Assembly (NCBI GenBank): GCA_958295495.1
Contig: OY282352.1
Coordinates: forward strand, 806,001-870,000
DNA: 64,000 nucleotides
Source: an uncultured Latescibacterota bacterium
GTDB taxonomy: Bacteria > Latescibacterota > UBA2968 > UBA8231
Reading direction: 5' to 3'
Shown here: one piece after another, positions 6,619-15,519 of the stretch
Layout: each line of letters begins with the position of its first letter
How positions within the stretch are numbered: position 1 is the first letter of the stretch
The notes under the pieces: generated by a model
What the model was told of the DNA's origin: nothing
The model's input: the letters and a program-made list of their open reading frames with translations, nothing else
Database searches by the model: none
Program-made: the position numbers and the translations under genes

Positions 6619-9600
6619 CCTCGGCGGTCACCAGCCTGTACAGGTACAGGCCGCTGGCGAGGGGGCGACCTTCCTCGTCCCGAGCGTCCCAATAGAGGCG
6701 GTGGTAGCCGGCCTGCTGCGGCCCTTGGCGCAAGACCGCCACGCGCTGCCCGGTCAAGGCGAACACTTCTAGGCGCGCCGGACCGGGGGAGTGGAGGAAG
6801 TAGGAGAGGACTGTCTGGCTATTGAACGGATTGGGCGCGTTTTGCGCCAACTGCGGGCTGTCGGGCTGGCCAATCCGCTCCTCTGCTAGCACTAGCCGCT
6901 TGGCCCGCTTCCATTCAGAGACATCCCATAGCTGGACCGTTTTATCACCAGATCCCGAAGCGAGTATATTCCCATCGGGCGAAAACGCCACCGAATAGAC
7001 CAAGGACGCATGACCGGAGAACGTGGCGATATTGGTTTTTGTCGCCACGTCCCATAGCTGGATTGTGCCATTGTCACCTGTTCCGACAGCGAGGGTAGCT
7101 CCATCGGGTGAAAACGCCACCGATCCGACTCGCCAACGGACGTCCAAGGTGATGCTGGTTTCTGTTGCTACGTTCCACAGCCTGACGTCCGAGCCAGCTC
7201 CCGCCCCAGCGACAGTTGTGCCGTCGGGTGAGAACGCTACCGAAGTGATATACTGCTCATGCCCAGAGAGGGTGCTGATATTTTTTGTCGCCACGTTCCA
7301 TAGCTTGACCACAGCATGGTTTGACTCAGAGAAAGAATTGCCCAACCCGGCAGCGAGAGTGGTTCCATCGGGTGAAAACGCCACCGAATAGACGCGATCC
7401 GTATCCCAAGAAAGGGTGGCGGTATTGGTTTTTGTCGCCACGTCCCACAGCTTGACTGAGCCATCCTCCAACCCGGCAGCGAGGGTGGTTCCATCGGGTG
7501 AAAACGCCACCGAGTGTACTATGAAGCCTCCCTCTAAAGTGGCGGTATTGGTTTTTGTTGCCACGTCCCACAGCTGGATTGTGCCATCCTCCAACCCGAC
7601 AGCGAGGGTGGTTCCATCGGGTGAAAACGCCACCGAATAGACGCGATCCGTATCCCAAGAAAGGGTGGCGGTATTGGTTTTTGTCGCCACATCCCACAGC
7701 TTGACCGTACCATCTAGGGCCCCGGAAGCGAGGGTAGTTCCATCAGGCGAGAACGCCACAGAGGCAACACTTAACGAATGCCCAAGGAGAGTAGCGATAT
7801 GTGATGACTCTCGCGAGATCGTCAATTGCAGGGATGCGACATTGTCCGCCGGCTCGACCTCCGGTCCGTCCGACGAGAATTCAACGGAGAAATCGAGGAC
7901 CCCGACCTGCCACGGAGTTAAATACAGGCTAAGCGTCAGAGGCGATCCAGCGTTCTCATTATAGACTACGCCACAGGCAAGCGTACCTGTCCGCTCGGTC
8001 TTTTCGACGACCTCGCATGGGCCGACTGCTGTTGGGCTTGCTACGGGCAAGCTGGCGGACCAAGTCATGGTGACATTGGAGGCCACTTTTCCTCGAAAGT
8101 CCAGTGCTGCCCGCAGCCTGAGACGCTCTCCCACATAGGCACTCGAACCGCCGTTGAGGTTGCTCAGAGTGGCTTTCAAATCCACCTGCGCCGACGCCAC
8201 ATCCGCAGGCCGCAAGGGGCCTTCACAGTACAGGTCGGCAGCCGGAGGACTGCCCGCCACGTTGGTAAAGTAGCAATTCATGGCCTCGAAATTCGCGATC
8301 GCCCCATCTTCTACGGCAGCGACGATAAAGCTGTCCAGCCGAGTATTCAGGTGTTCGTTGATTGCGCCCCGATCCCCGACGAACTGAACAATTTGGGAAG
8401 CGGCGAGAAGATCGAAAAGGCTCGGTTCGCCCTGATCCCCGCTGGACAGCGACTCTGCTGGCAAGGAGCCAGAGCATCCGAAGCGAGGGCTGGGTTCGGT
8501 TGCAACGGTGCGGCAATCCAAGTTCAGATCGTCGTTGATTCGTTGCAGGGCACTTTCGACCTCCGCAGCGCTGTCGCTGGTGAGAAAGGACGGATGGATA
8601 TAGCTGGTCGGGGGATTGGTCAGTTGGTCGAGGTTGGCTATTTGTTCATCCAGAAAGGCGTCGAAATCAGCGGCCAGTTGGCTGTCTGCCGCCCAAGTCG
8701 CAATCAGGGCGTTGTAAGCCGCACGGTCTCCGCTGCGGACCAAATCGAATAACTCCAACAACTCGCCGCGCCGCTGTTGGTGCATGAAATGGAAGAAGAG
8801 GGCGGCGTAGTAGTGGGAACGGGTGCCACCCAAGCCGCCGCTGTAATAGGAGTAGAAAAGCCCAGCAGGGTCGAGTCGGAACTGATCACTGGCGATGTAC
8901 TGCACTTGGCTTTCGCGCACGGGAACGCCCTCAGCTTGGGTGCTGCTCACTAGGAACTCGGCCAAACTTATGTCGAACCAAGAGTTGGAAGTCAGCAGTC
9001 CGAAGCGGTCGGCCAGATAGTTTGCGTACCCGCGGCGAACGACCTCCTCAAACGAACCGCCACTATAGGTGACGCGGTCACCAAGCCGATTGCGTACAAA
9101 GGTGCTCATGGTGCCGTCGCGATATATCCCGTAAACGTAAATGCCCCTCGTGTCTGCGCCAGACAGGTACTTCTCAAACACTGTGTGATCCAAGTTGGTG
9201 CCGTAGATCCTCGCTGTGAACGCGTCTATGTCGTCGCGCACGACCTCGTCTGTCTCCACCAGTCGGTGGAACTGCGCCTGCACCTCTTTGGCCGCGTAGT
9301 ACCAAGGCAGCACTTCCTCTAAGTCTAAGGGAGTCTCAAATGCGATGGCACCATCGTCGAAGCGGTACGTGTTGGGGAGGGCTCGGGCGAGAATTTCGCT
9401 CTCCAATACGTCCCGACAGATGTTCAGACTCGCGCAGTCGGCCTGATTTTCCAATCCCCGTGCCGCTACCAAGAAGGGGCTGCTGAGACGCTCGTGCTCG
9501 GAAAGGACGGAGATCAGTGCGGCAATGGCGGCTTCCCTGAGACTATCCAACTGGGTCAAGCGGACGAGTATCTGAATGGTAGTTTCCAGCAGGCGCAGCC

Positions 9601-10552
9601 TAGGCGTAAACGGATGATCTTCTTCAATGAGAAAGAAGAAGTCATAGCGGGTAACCTGTAGCATGACATCGACGAATTCCGGGTCCTGTACGAGCAATGA
9701 TGCCACGGTCTCTGCCCCCCAGTTGGCAGCCGCCAGTGGCCTGATATCGACGAATTCTGGGTCCTGTGCGATGGCGTTTATGAACTCCTCGCTGTCGTTT
9801 AAGAAGGCCCCATGTACTCGACGTAAGACCGTGATGAAAACCCAAGACTGGGGGGCCCATACGTGATCCCCGCTAACCGCCCGTTCAGGGGTAAGCCCGG
9901 ACAGAACCTGTTTGATCGGGGCCAAGTGATTCTGCCGCAGCCCGGCAGCGAAGGCACTCTCGAAGTAGTAGTATAAAATTTGAGCGGCCTCGTCGTTGGG
10001 GGCATAGAAGTGGTCGCTGGCGGCAAAGGCGTCCGACGCGGCGAGGTAAGCGCGGTCGGTGGCCTCGTTAAACGGTCCCACTCCGGTCTCCCCTGGGAAA
10101 AACCTGTAGTAACTGTAGCCGACTTGGACGAAGAACCACAGGTGCAGCATTCCGCTGCTGTTGGTCCCGTCATAAGCGGCGGTCAATTCTTCAATTTTGG
10201 CGAACACCGACTGCATATTCTGGTTGCTGAAGATGGTGGGCACGTCGGCTCTTATGGATGGGTTCGCGGAGATATGGAGAGTGCGCCTGAGACAACCTTC
10301 CGAGGTGGTCCGCAGATAGTCGATCAGCGCATCTCCTGTGAGGGCGGCAACGTCAACAGACGGGCAGGCGTCCGCCTGCACCTTGGCCGCGGGGCGCAGC
10401 GACGGCCACTCCTGCTCTGGCGAAGTTACGGCTCTACTCCAAAGCGGAACTGGCTGGCTTTCGCCCGCAAAAGCCGCGTCTCTTGCTGGGTCCAGACAAG
10501 TGCTCGAGGCCACGAGTAGGGCCGTCAAAATGCCGACGTGTTTGTTGGTCAC
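6584..10552 (-). CDS. Secreted inactive-M9-collagenase / WD40 propeller protein
   Basis: This 1,322-residue protein starts at GTG 10550-10552 with AGGA 10 bases upstream and has a signal peptide (hydrophobic ILTALLVASS, likely cut near AFA-GES). Residues ~60-560 match the N-terminal and catalytic regions of M9 (Vibrio/Clostridium) collagenases, for example NSSGMLHLWFFVQVGYSYY. However, the zinc motif HEYxHYLDGRF is replaced by RGYANYLADRF (about residues 507-517) and the downstream glutamate site reads WFDISLAEF, so all zinc ligands and the catalytic Glu are missing. A beta-sandwich-like stretch (~790-910) follows, then seven WD40 repeats (~920-1210, SVAFSPDG...VKLWDVATK), a full propeller. 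The C-terminal ~88 residues (NAPNPFN to GLYLYRL) are a FlgD-like/type 9-style sorting domain. Probable role: extracellular binding rather than hydrolysis. Confidence 0.85.
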   Translation of the reverse strand: MTNKHVGILTALLVASSTCLDPARDAAFAGESQPVPLWSRAVTSPEQEWPSLRPAAKVQADACPSVDVAALTGDALIDYLRTTSEGCLRRTLHISANPSIRADVPTIFSNQNMQSVFAKIEELTAAYDGTNSSGMLHLWFFVQVGYSYYRFFPGETGVGPFNEATDRAYLAASDAFAASDHFYAPNDEAAQILYYYFESAFAAGLRQNHLAPIKQVLSGLTPERAVSGDHVWAPQSWVFITVLRRVHGAFLNDSEEFINAIAQDPEFVDIRPLAAANWGAETVASLLVQDPEFVDVMLQVTRYDFFFLIEEDHPFTPRLRLLETTIQILVRLTQLDSLREAAIAALISVLSEHERLSSPFLVAARGLENQADCASLNICRDVLESEILARALPNTYRFDDGAIAFETPLDLEEVLPWYYAAKEVQAQFHRLVETDEVVRDDIDAFTARIYGTNLDHTVFEKYLSGADTRGIYVYGIYRDGTMSTFVRNRLGDRVTYSGGSFEEVVRRGYANYLADRFGLLTSNSWFDISLAEFLVSSTQAEGVPVRESQVQYIASDQFRLDPAGLFYSYYSGGLGGTRSHYYAALFFHFMHQQRRGELLELFDLVRSGDRAAYNALIATWAADSQLAADFDAFLDEQIANLDQLTNPPTSYIHPSFLTSDSAAEVESALQRINDDLNLDCRTVATEPSPRFGCSGSLPAESLSSGDQGEPSLFDLLAASQIVQFVGDRGAINEHLNTRLDSFIVAAVEDGAIANFEAMNCYFTNVAGSPPAADLYCEGPLRPADVASAQVDLKATLSNLNGGSSAYVGERLRLRAALDFRGKVASNVTMTWSASLPVASPTAVGPCEVVEKTERTGTLACGVVYNENAGSPLTLSLYLTPWQVGVLDFSVEFSSDGPEVEPADNVASLQLTISRESSHIATLLGHSLSVASVAFSPDGTTLASGALDGTVKLWDVATKTNTATLSWDTDRVYSVAFSPDGTTLAVGLEDGTIQLWDVATKTNTATLEGGFIVHSVAFSPDGTTLAAGLEDGSVKLWDVATKTNTATLSWDTDRVYSVAFSPDGTTLAAGLGNSFSESNHAVVKLWNVATKNISTLSGHEQYITSVAFSPDGTTVAGAGAGSDVRLWNVATETSITLDVRWRVGSVAFSPDGATLAVGTGDNGTIQLWDVATKTNIATFSGHASLVYSVAFSPDGNILASGSGDKTVQLWDVSEWKRAKRLVLAEERIGQPDSPQLAQNAPNPFNSQTVLSYFLHSPGPARLEVFALTGQRVAVLRQGPQQAGYHRLYWDARDEEGRPLASGLYLYRLVTAEGALTRKLMLLR
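7359..7690. repeat. 83-bp perfect repeat within WD40 coding region
   Basis: Bases 7359-7441 are identical to 7608-7690, an offset of 249 bases (83 codons, two propeller blades). Neighbouring blades share shorter nearly identical blocks, such as those around the codons for VAFSPDGTTLA and LWDVATKTN. The lack of even synonymous changes points to very recent duplication or gene conversion of two-blade units. Confidence 0.9.
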
Positions 10553-10690
10553 TGCGTCTATTTCCTAAGTGGCTAGTGATGTTCCGGTCCGCGCATCAGA
10601 GACCCTTCGGTCCTGCCCAAGGTATCGTCCTGTACGCCCTCGCTCAAACGTGTGCAATGGGGCAGCCGACGAGGCTGGATTCCTCTGTCC

Positions 10691-11473
10691 TCATCCCTGA
10701 AACAGCGACAGCGCCCCATCGACGTACATCTCGGTGCCGGTGATGTAGCTGGCCTCGTCCGAGGCCAAAAAGAGAATGGCGTTGGCGACCTCCTCGGCGC
10801 TGGCAGCGCGTTGTTGTAGGGGGATCATGCCTTGGGGGAACTCGCGGGGGATGCGGATTTTGTCGATGTTGCGGGGGAAGGTGTTCTCGCCGATGCTGGT
10901 TTTGGTGGCACCAGGGCAGACCACATTGATGCGGATGTCCCACTGCGCCAGCTCGACCGCGGCCATTTTGGCGAAGGTCACTTGGGCGGCCTTGGAGCAG
11001 GAATACGAAGTGAAGCCGAAGTTGGAGAAGATGCGGTTGCCGTTGACCGAAGAGACCACGACGATGCTGCCGCCGCCGGCTGCGCGCAGATGAGGAATGG
11101 CGTATTTGACGGTGAGGAAGGTGCCGCGCACGTTGATGTCGTGCGTCTGATCCCACTCCTCCGGGGTGATGTCCTCGATGGGGGCAAAGACCCCGTTGAT
11201 GCCGGCGTTGGGCACCGCGATGTCGAGGCGGCCCCAACGCTCGACAGTAGCGGCGACCAGCCTGGCGACGTGCTCGGGGTTAGCCACGTCGCCGGGCAGG
11301 GCCAACGCTTGGCCGCCTAGTCCCTCGATTTCGGCTACGGCTTCCTCGCAGCGCTCGGCGCGGCGGGCCGTCAGCGCGACCTTGGCCCCTTCGCGGGCCA
11401 TGGCCACGGCCGCGGCCCGGCCAATGCCGCTGCTGCCCCCGGTGATGAGGGCCACTCTGTCCTTTAGCTTCAT
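10691..11473 (-). CDS. Short-chain dehydrogenase/reductase
   Basis: This is a 260-residue classical SDR with TGGSSGIG, the conserved PNAG (in place of NNAG), catalytic Ser in VVSSVNG and a YSCSK catalytic motif. The C-terminus (ASAEEVANAILFLASDEASYITG) is standard. The ATG at 11471-11473 is preferred over a GTG 12 bases upstream because GGAG lies 6 bases before the ATG. It stands alone on the minus strand between the WD40 gene and the pseudogene scar. The substrate is not predictable; related enzymes act on sugars, polyols or 3-oxoacyl substrates. Confidence 0.88.
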   Translation of the reverse strand: MKLKDRVALITGGSSGIGRAAAVAMAREGAKVALTARRAERCEEAVAEIEGLGGQALALPGDVANPEHVARLVAATVERWGRLDIAVPNAGINGVFAPIEDITPEEWDQTHDINVRGTFLTVKYAIPHLRAAGGGSIVVVSSVNGNRIFSNFGFTSYSCSKAAQVTFAKMAAVELAQWDIRINVVCPGATKTSIGENTFPRNIDKIRIPREFPQGMIPLQQRAASAEEVANAILFLASDEASYITGTEMYVDGALSLFQG

Positions 11474-11485
11474 GTCAATCTCCAC

Positions 11486-11518
11486 AAGTTGACGAGAAAA
11501 TGCGGGCGGAATATCACT
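11486..11518 (+). repeat. 33-bp direct repeat, copy 1, promoter-like
   Basis: This segment matches 12006-12038 at 29 of 33 positions, in the same orientation and exactly 520 bases away. It contains TTGACG (11489-11494), a 17-base spacer and TATCAC (11512-11517). This copy points rightward into the antisense of the DUF4276 remnant and drives no evident gene. Confidence 0.85.
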
Positions 11519-11522
11519 GCAA

Positions 11523-11967
11523 TCAAGGCAGCAGGGCGAGCGTCCGCAACCGATTCAGCAGGGCCTTGGCGTGCGGACAGGCGGCTTCGACGCGAGCAGG
11601 GTCAACCTGCGCCAGCAACTCAAACGAGACCTTCCCCTTGGCATAGCGCGTAGCGCAATTGGCGGTGGCGCGTTCGAGCGCGTTGAGGACCGTCGCCTTG
11701 GGGACATCTTCTAACTGCGGCCATTGCTTGAGCGCGTTCTCCCTAAACTCCGCGTCGAAATAACGCTTCAATGAATTGCGGTCCGCCAGAAACCACGTCT
11801 CCATGACCTGCACCATCAGAAAGGCTTGGTCGGCACCAGCGTTTGGCGGTCGATTCCATTTGTCGTTTGCTTGCAGGTATTGCCAGACCGAGCGGCTCCA
11901 TGGGCAGATCAATTCCCTGCGGCCCGAAGGACAATAATCCCGACACCTTCAGTCTATGTATCGTCAT
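11523..11967 (-). pseudogene. ATPase-DUF4276 deletion scar
   Basis: Two unrelated gene pieces are joined here. From the ATG at 11965-11967, 26 codons (MTIHRLKVSGLLSFGPQGID...) match the start of the AAA/SMC-like ATPases that are commonly paired with DUF4276 proteins; the Walker A motif expected just after is gone. Near 11889 the sequence switches, in another frame, to the last ~120 residues of a DUF4276 protein (AFLMVQVMETWFLADR, KGKVSFELLAQVDPARV, CPHAKALLN). The first ~70 residues of that protein and nearly all of the ATPase are missing. A single internal deletion fusing the 5' end of the first gene to the 3' end of the second explains this. The DUF4276 frame can be read from ATG 11912, but a functional product is doubtful. 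Confidence 0.75.
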
Positions 11968-12005
11968 ACCGGCTCCTCGTCCAGCATCCGCCCTCGATAG
12001 TGTCA

Positions 12006-12038
12006 AAGTTGACGAAAAAATGCGGGTAGAATATCATT
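12006..12038 (+). repeat. 33-bp direct repeat, copy 2
   Basis: Near-identical partner of 11486-11518. The two copies flank the ATPase-DUF4276 scar, so they look like the borders of an insertion or duplication. This copy carries the promoter of the gene at 12079. Confidence 0.85.
12009..12037 (+). promoter_or_regulatory. Sigma-70 promoter for the 12.1-18.5 kb operon
   Basis: TTGACG (12009-12014) and TATCAT (12032-12037) are separated by exactly 17 bases. Transcription would start near 12044, giving a leader of about 35 bases before the ATG at 12079. Confidence 0.6.
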
Positions 12039-12078
12039 GGATGCTCCTAAAATACATCCAGCGAAAGCGGAGACAAGA

Positions 12079-13338
12079 ATGGCAGCAAACGCGAATACGC
12101 ACTCCCGACCTTCGGCCCTGAAGATCACCGATATGCGCGTCGCCAATGTGCGCGGTGCGCCGTTCCGCGCGACGATCATTCGCATCGACACCAACGAGGG
12201 CCTCTCTGGCTACGGCGAGGTGCGCGATGGCGGCAGCCCCACCTACGCGCTGATGCTCAAAAGCCGCTTGCTCGGGGAAAATCCCTGCAACGTCGATAAG
12301 CTCTTCCGCAAGATCAAACAATTCGGCCACCACGCGCGCCAAGCCGGCGGCGTCTGCGGCGTCGAGATGGCGCTGATGGACCTAGCCGGCAAAGCCTATA
12401 ATGTGCCGGCCTACCAACTGGCCGGGGGCAAGTTCCGCGACCGGATCCTCTGCTACTGCGATACCCCCACGCGGCGCGACGGCCGCCAGATGGGGCGGTT
12501 GCTCAAGGAGCGGATGGAGCAGGGGTTCAAATTCCTCAAAATGGATGTCGGCATTGGCTTGCTGCACGGGGTTGAGGACGCGCTGATCGCCCCGCCGGGG
12601 ATGTTGGAAAACCACGGCATCATGCACCCATTTACGGGCATTCAGATTACCAACAAGGGCATCGATATCCTCTGCGAATACGTGGCGCAGGTGCGCGAGG
12701 TGATAGGCTATGAAATTCCCTTGGCCGTCGATCACTTCGGTCACATTGGCGTCGAGTCCTGCATCCGTTTGGGCAAGGCACTCGATCAGTTTAGCTTGGC
12801 TTGGTACGAGGACATGATCCCTTGGCAGTTGGCCGACCAGTGGCAGCGGCTCGCCGAGGCCGTGGATACGCCCCTATGCACGGGCGAGGACATCTATCTC
12901 AAGGAAAACTTCCTGCCGCTCTTTGAACGGCGCGCCATTGCCGTCGCCCACCCGGACTTGGCTTCTTCCGGCGGGATTCTCGAGACCAAAAAGATCGGCG
13001 ACCTAGCGCAGGAACACGGCATTGCCATGGCCCTGCACATGGCCATGTCGCCGGTGGCGGCGCTGGCTTCGGTACATTGCGCCGCGGCGACCGAAAACTT
13101 CATGGTGCTCGAAAACCACTCGGTCGATCAGCTAGCACAGTGGAGCAGCTTGGTCGAGGGCTTGCCAGTGCCCCTGATTGAGGACGGGCACATTGCGGTG
13201 CCGGAGGGGCCGGGGCTGGGCTTTAGCGGCCTTGACGAAGAAATGCTGCGGTCATTTGCCAATCCAGACCAGCCGGAGATGTTTGGCCCCACCGAGGAGT
13301 GGGACGACGAGCGGCCCCACGACCGCTTGTGGAGCTAA
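12079..13338 (+). CDS. Enolase-superfamily enzyme (sugar-acid dehydratase-like)
   Basis: This 419-residue mandelate racemase/muconate lactonizing enzyme-family protein has a KMD motif (K154-D156 in FLKMDVG), metal ligands in AVDHFGH (D218), WYEDMIP (E244) and CTGEDIY (E270), and a late HMAMSPVAALA segment. This pattern resembles acid-sugar dehydratases more than lactonizing enzymes. The start at ATG 12079 is supported by GGAG 8 bases upstream; an in-frame TTG at 12037 lies inside the -10 box and is rejected. It heads an operon with a beta-decarboxylating dehydrogenase 2 bases downstream, which suggests catabolism of a hydroxy-acid or sugar acid. The substrate is unknown. Confidence 0.83.
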   Translation: MAANANTHSRPSALKITDMRVANVRGAPFRATIIRIDTNEGLSGYGEVRDGGSPTYALMLKSRLLGENPCNVDKLFRKIKQFGHHARQAGGVCGVEMALMDLAGKAYNVPAYQLAGGKFRDRILCYCDTPTRRDGRQMGRLLKERMEQGFKFLKMDVGIGLLHGVEDALIAPPGMLENHGIMHPFTGIQITNKGIDILCEYVAQVREVIGYEIPLAVDHFGHIGVESCIRLGKALDQFSLAWYEDMIPWQLADQWQRLAEAVDTPLCTGEDIYLKENFLPLFERRAIAVAHPDLASSGGILETKKIGDLAQEHGIAMALHMAMSPVAALASVHCAAATENFMVLENHSVDQLAQWSSLVEGLPVPLIEDGHIAVPEGPGLGFSGLDEEMLRSFANPDQPEMFGPTEEWDDERPHDRLWS

Positions 13339-13340
13339 AC

Positions 13341-14399
<1,059 letters not shown>

Positions 14400-14400
14400 C

Positions 14401-15519
14401 ATGGACCGCCGGACCTTTCTCGGCTTGGGTCTGGGCGCGACCGCGTGGCCGGCATTGGGCCGCGCAGCACCCGTGCGGCAAACGCGGGCACGCCTGCGCG
14501 AGTTGGGCATTGTCATTGGCGAGTTGGCGACCGGCCCCCACAACGCCATCACCGATGTTGAAGGTGTACAGGTCGGTCATCTGACCCTGATTGAGGATGG
14601 GGGTCCGGTGCGCACCGGCGTGACGGCGATTGTGCCGCACACGCCCGCGTTTGCCGCTGATTTCACGCTCAACGGCAACGGCGAGCTGATGGGGGTAGGC
14701 TCTATGCGCCGCACGGGCCTGTTGGCCGGCCCGGTCCTTTTTACCAACACGTCCAGCGTCGGCGCGGTGTACGATGGAGCGGTGGAGTGGATGCTGGCGC
14801 GCGATCCCGACCTGTTCAAAAGCGATTTGCAGCCCGCGCCCATAGTCGGCGAAACGTGGGCTGCGTTTCTCCACGACGAGACTGGGCGGCATGTGCAGCC
14901 CACACACGCGGCAGCGGCTCTCGACGCGGCACGCGGCGGGCCAGTGGCCGAAGGTTGCGTTGGCGGCGGGACCGGGATGCGGGCTTATAGCTTCAAGGCC
15001 GGCATTGGCACGGCCTCGCGCAAAATTCCCTGCGGCGACCAGTTCTACACCGTGGGTGTGCTGGTGCAGGCCAATTTTGGCCGACGACCCAATCTGCGCG
15101 TTGACGGCGTCCCGGTGGGCCGGGAGCTCGCCGACCTGATGCCTGTGCGCGGGGGCGGGGGCAAGTCGCTGCTGGCGGTGGTGGCCACGGACGCGCCGTT
15201 GCTCCCAATCCAGCTCCAGCGCGTGTGCAAGCGGGTGCCCCTTGGCATGGCGCGCACGGGGGCGATTTCTACCCACGGCAGCGGCGATCTCTTGTTGGCC
15301 TTTTCCACGGCTTCGCCCGAGCCGCCGGACGCGCTGGCCATGCTCGCCGACCGCTGGATTTCGGGCGTGTTCGAGGGAGTAGTCGAGGCCACGGAAGAGG
15401 CTATTCTCAATGCGCTGACTACGGCCCACACCATGACTGGCCGCGCTGGCAATACCATTCACGCCCTGCCGCTGGATCGCTTGCTCGAAATCATGCGCGC
15501 ACACGGTCGGCTCAAATGA
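14401..15519 (+). CDS. P1-family self-processing aminopeptidase, Tat-exported
   Basis: This 372-residue protein belongs to the P1/DmpA (beta-peptidyl aminopeptidase) family, N-terminal nucleophile hydrolases that cleave themselves to expose a serine. The processing site is G293-S294 in THGSGDLLLAFST, equivalent to the Gly-Ser of DmpA. The N-terminus MDRRTFLGLGLGA is a Tat-type signal, so it probably acts in the periplasm. The ATG at 14401 is one base past the upstream stop; a TTG at 14383 with AGGGGAG 4 bases before it would add six residues and is a real alternative. Its stop overlaps the next start (ATGA). It forms a tandem pair with a second family member lacking the nucleophile. Confidence 0.87.
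   Translation: MDRRTFLGLGLGATAWPALGRAAPVRQTRARLRELGIVIGELATGPHNAITDVEGVQVGHLTLIEDGGPVRTGVTAIVPHTPAFAADFTLNGNGELMGVGSMRRTGLLAGPVLFTNTSSVGAVYDGAVEWMLARDPDLFKSDLQPAPIVGETWAAFLHDETGRHVQPTHAAAALDAARGGPVAEGCVGGGTGMRAYSFKAGIGTASRKIPCGDQFYTVGVLVQANFGRRPNLRVDGVPVGRELADLMPVRGGGGKSLLAVVATDAPLLPIQLQRVCKRVPLGMARTGAISTHGSGDLLLAFSTASPEPPDALAMLADRWISGVFEGVVEATEEAILNALTTAHTMTGRAGNTIHALPLDRLLEIMRAHGRLK

Noticed and set aside
12037..12078. TTG start 14 codons upstream for the enolase-superfamily gene at 12079
   Set aside because: The TTG overlaps the -10 box of the predicted promoter, while ATG 12079 has GGAG at good spacing.
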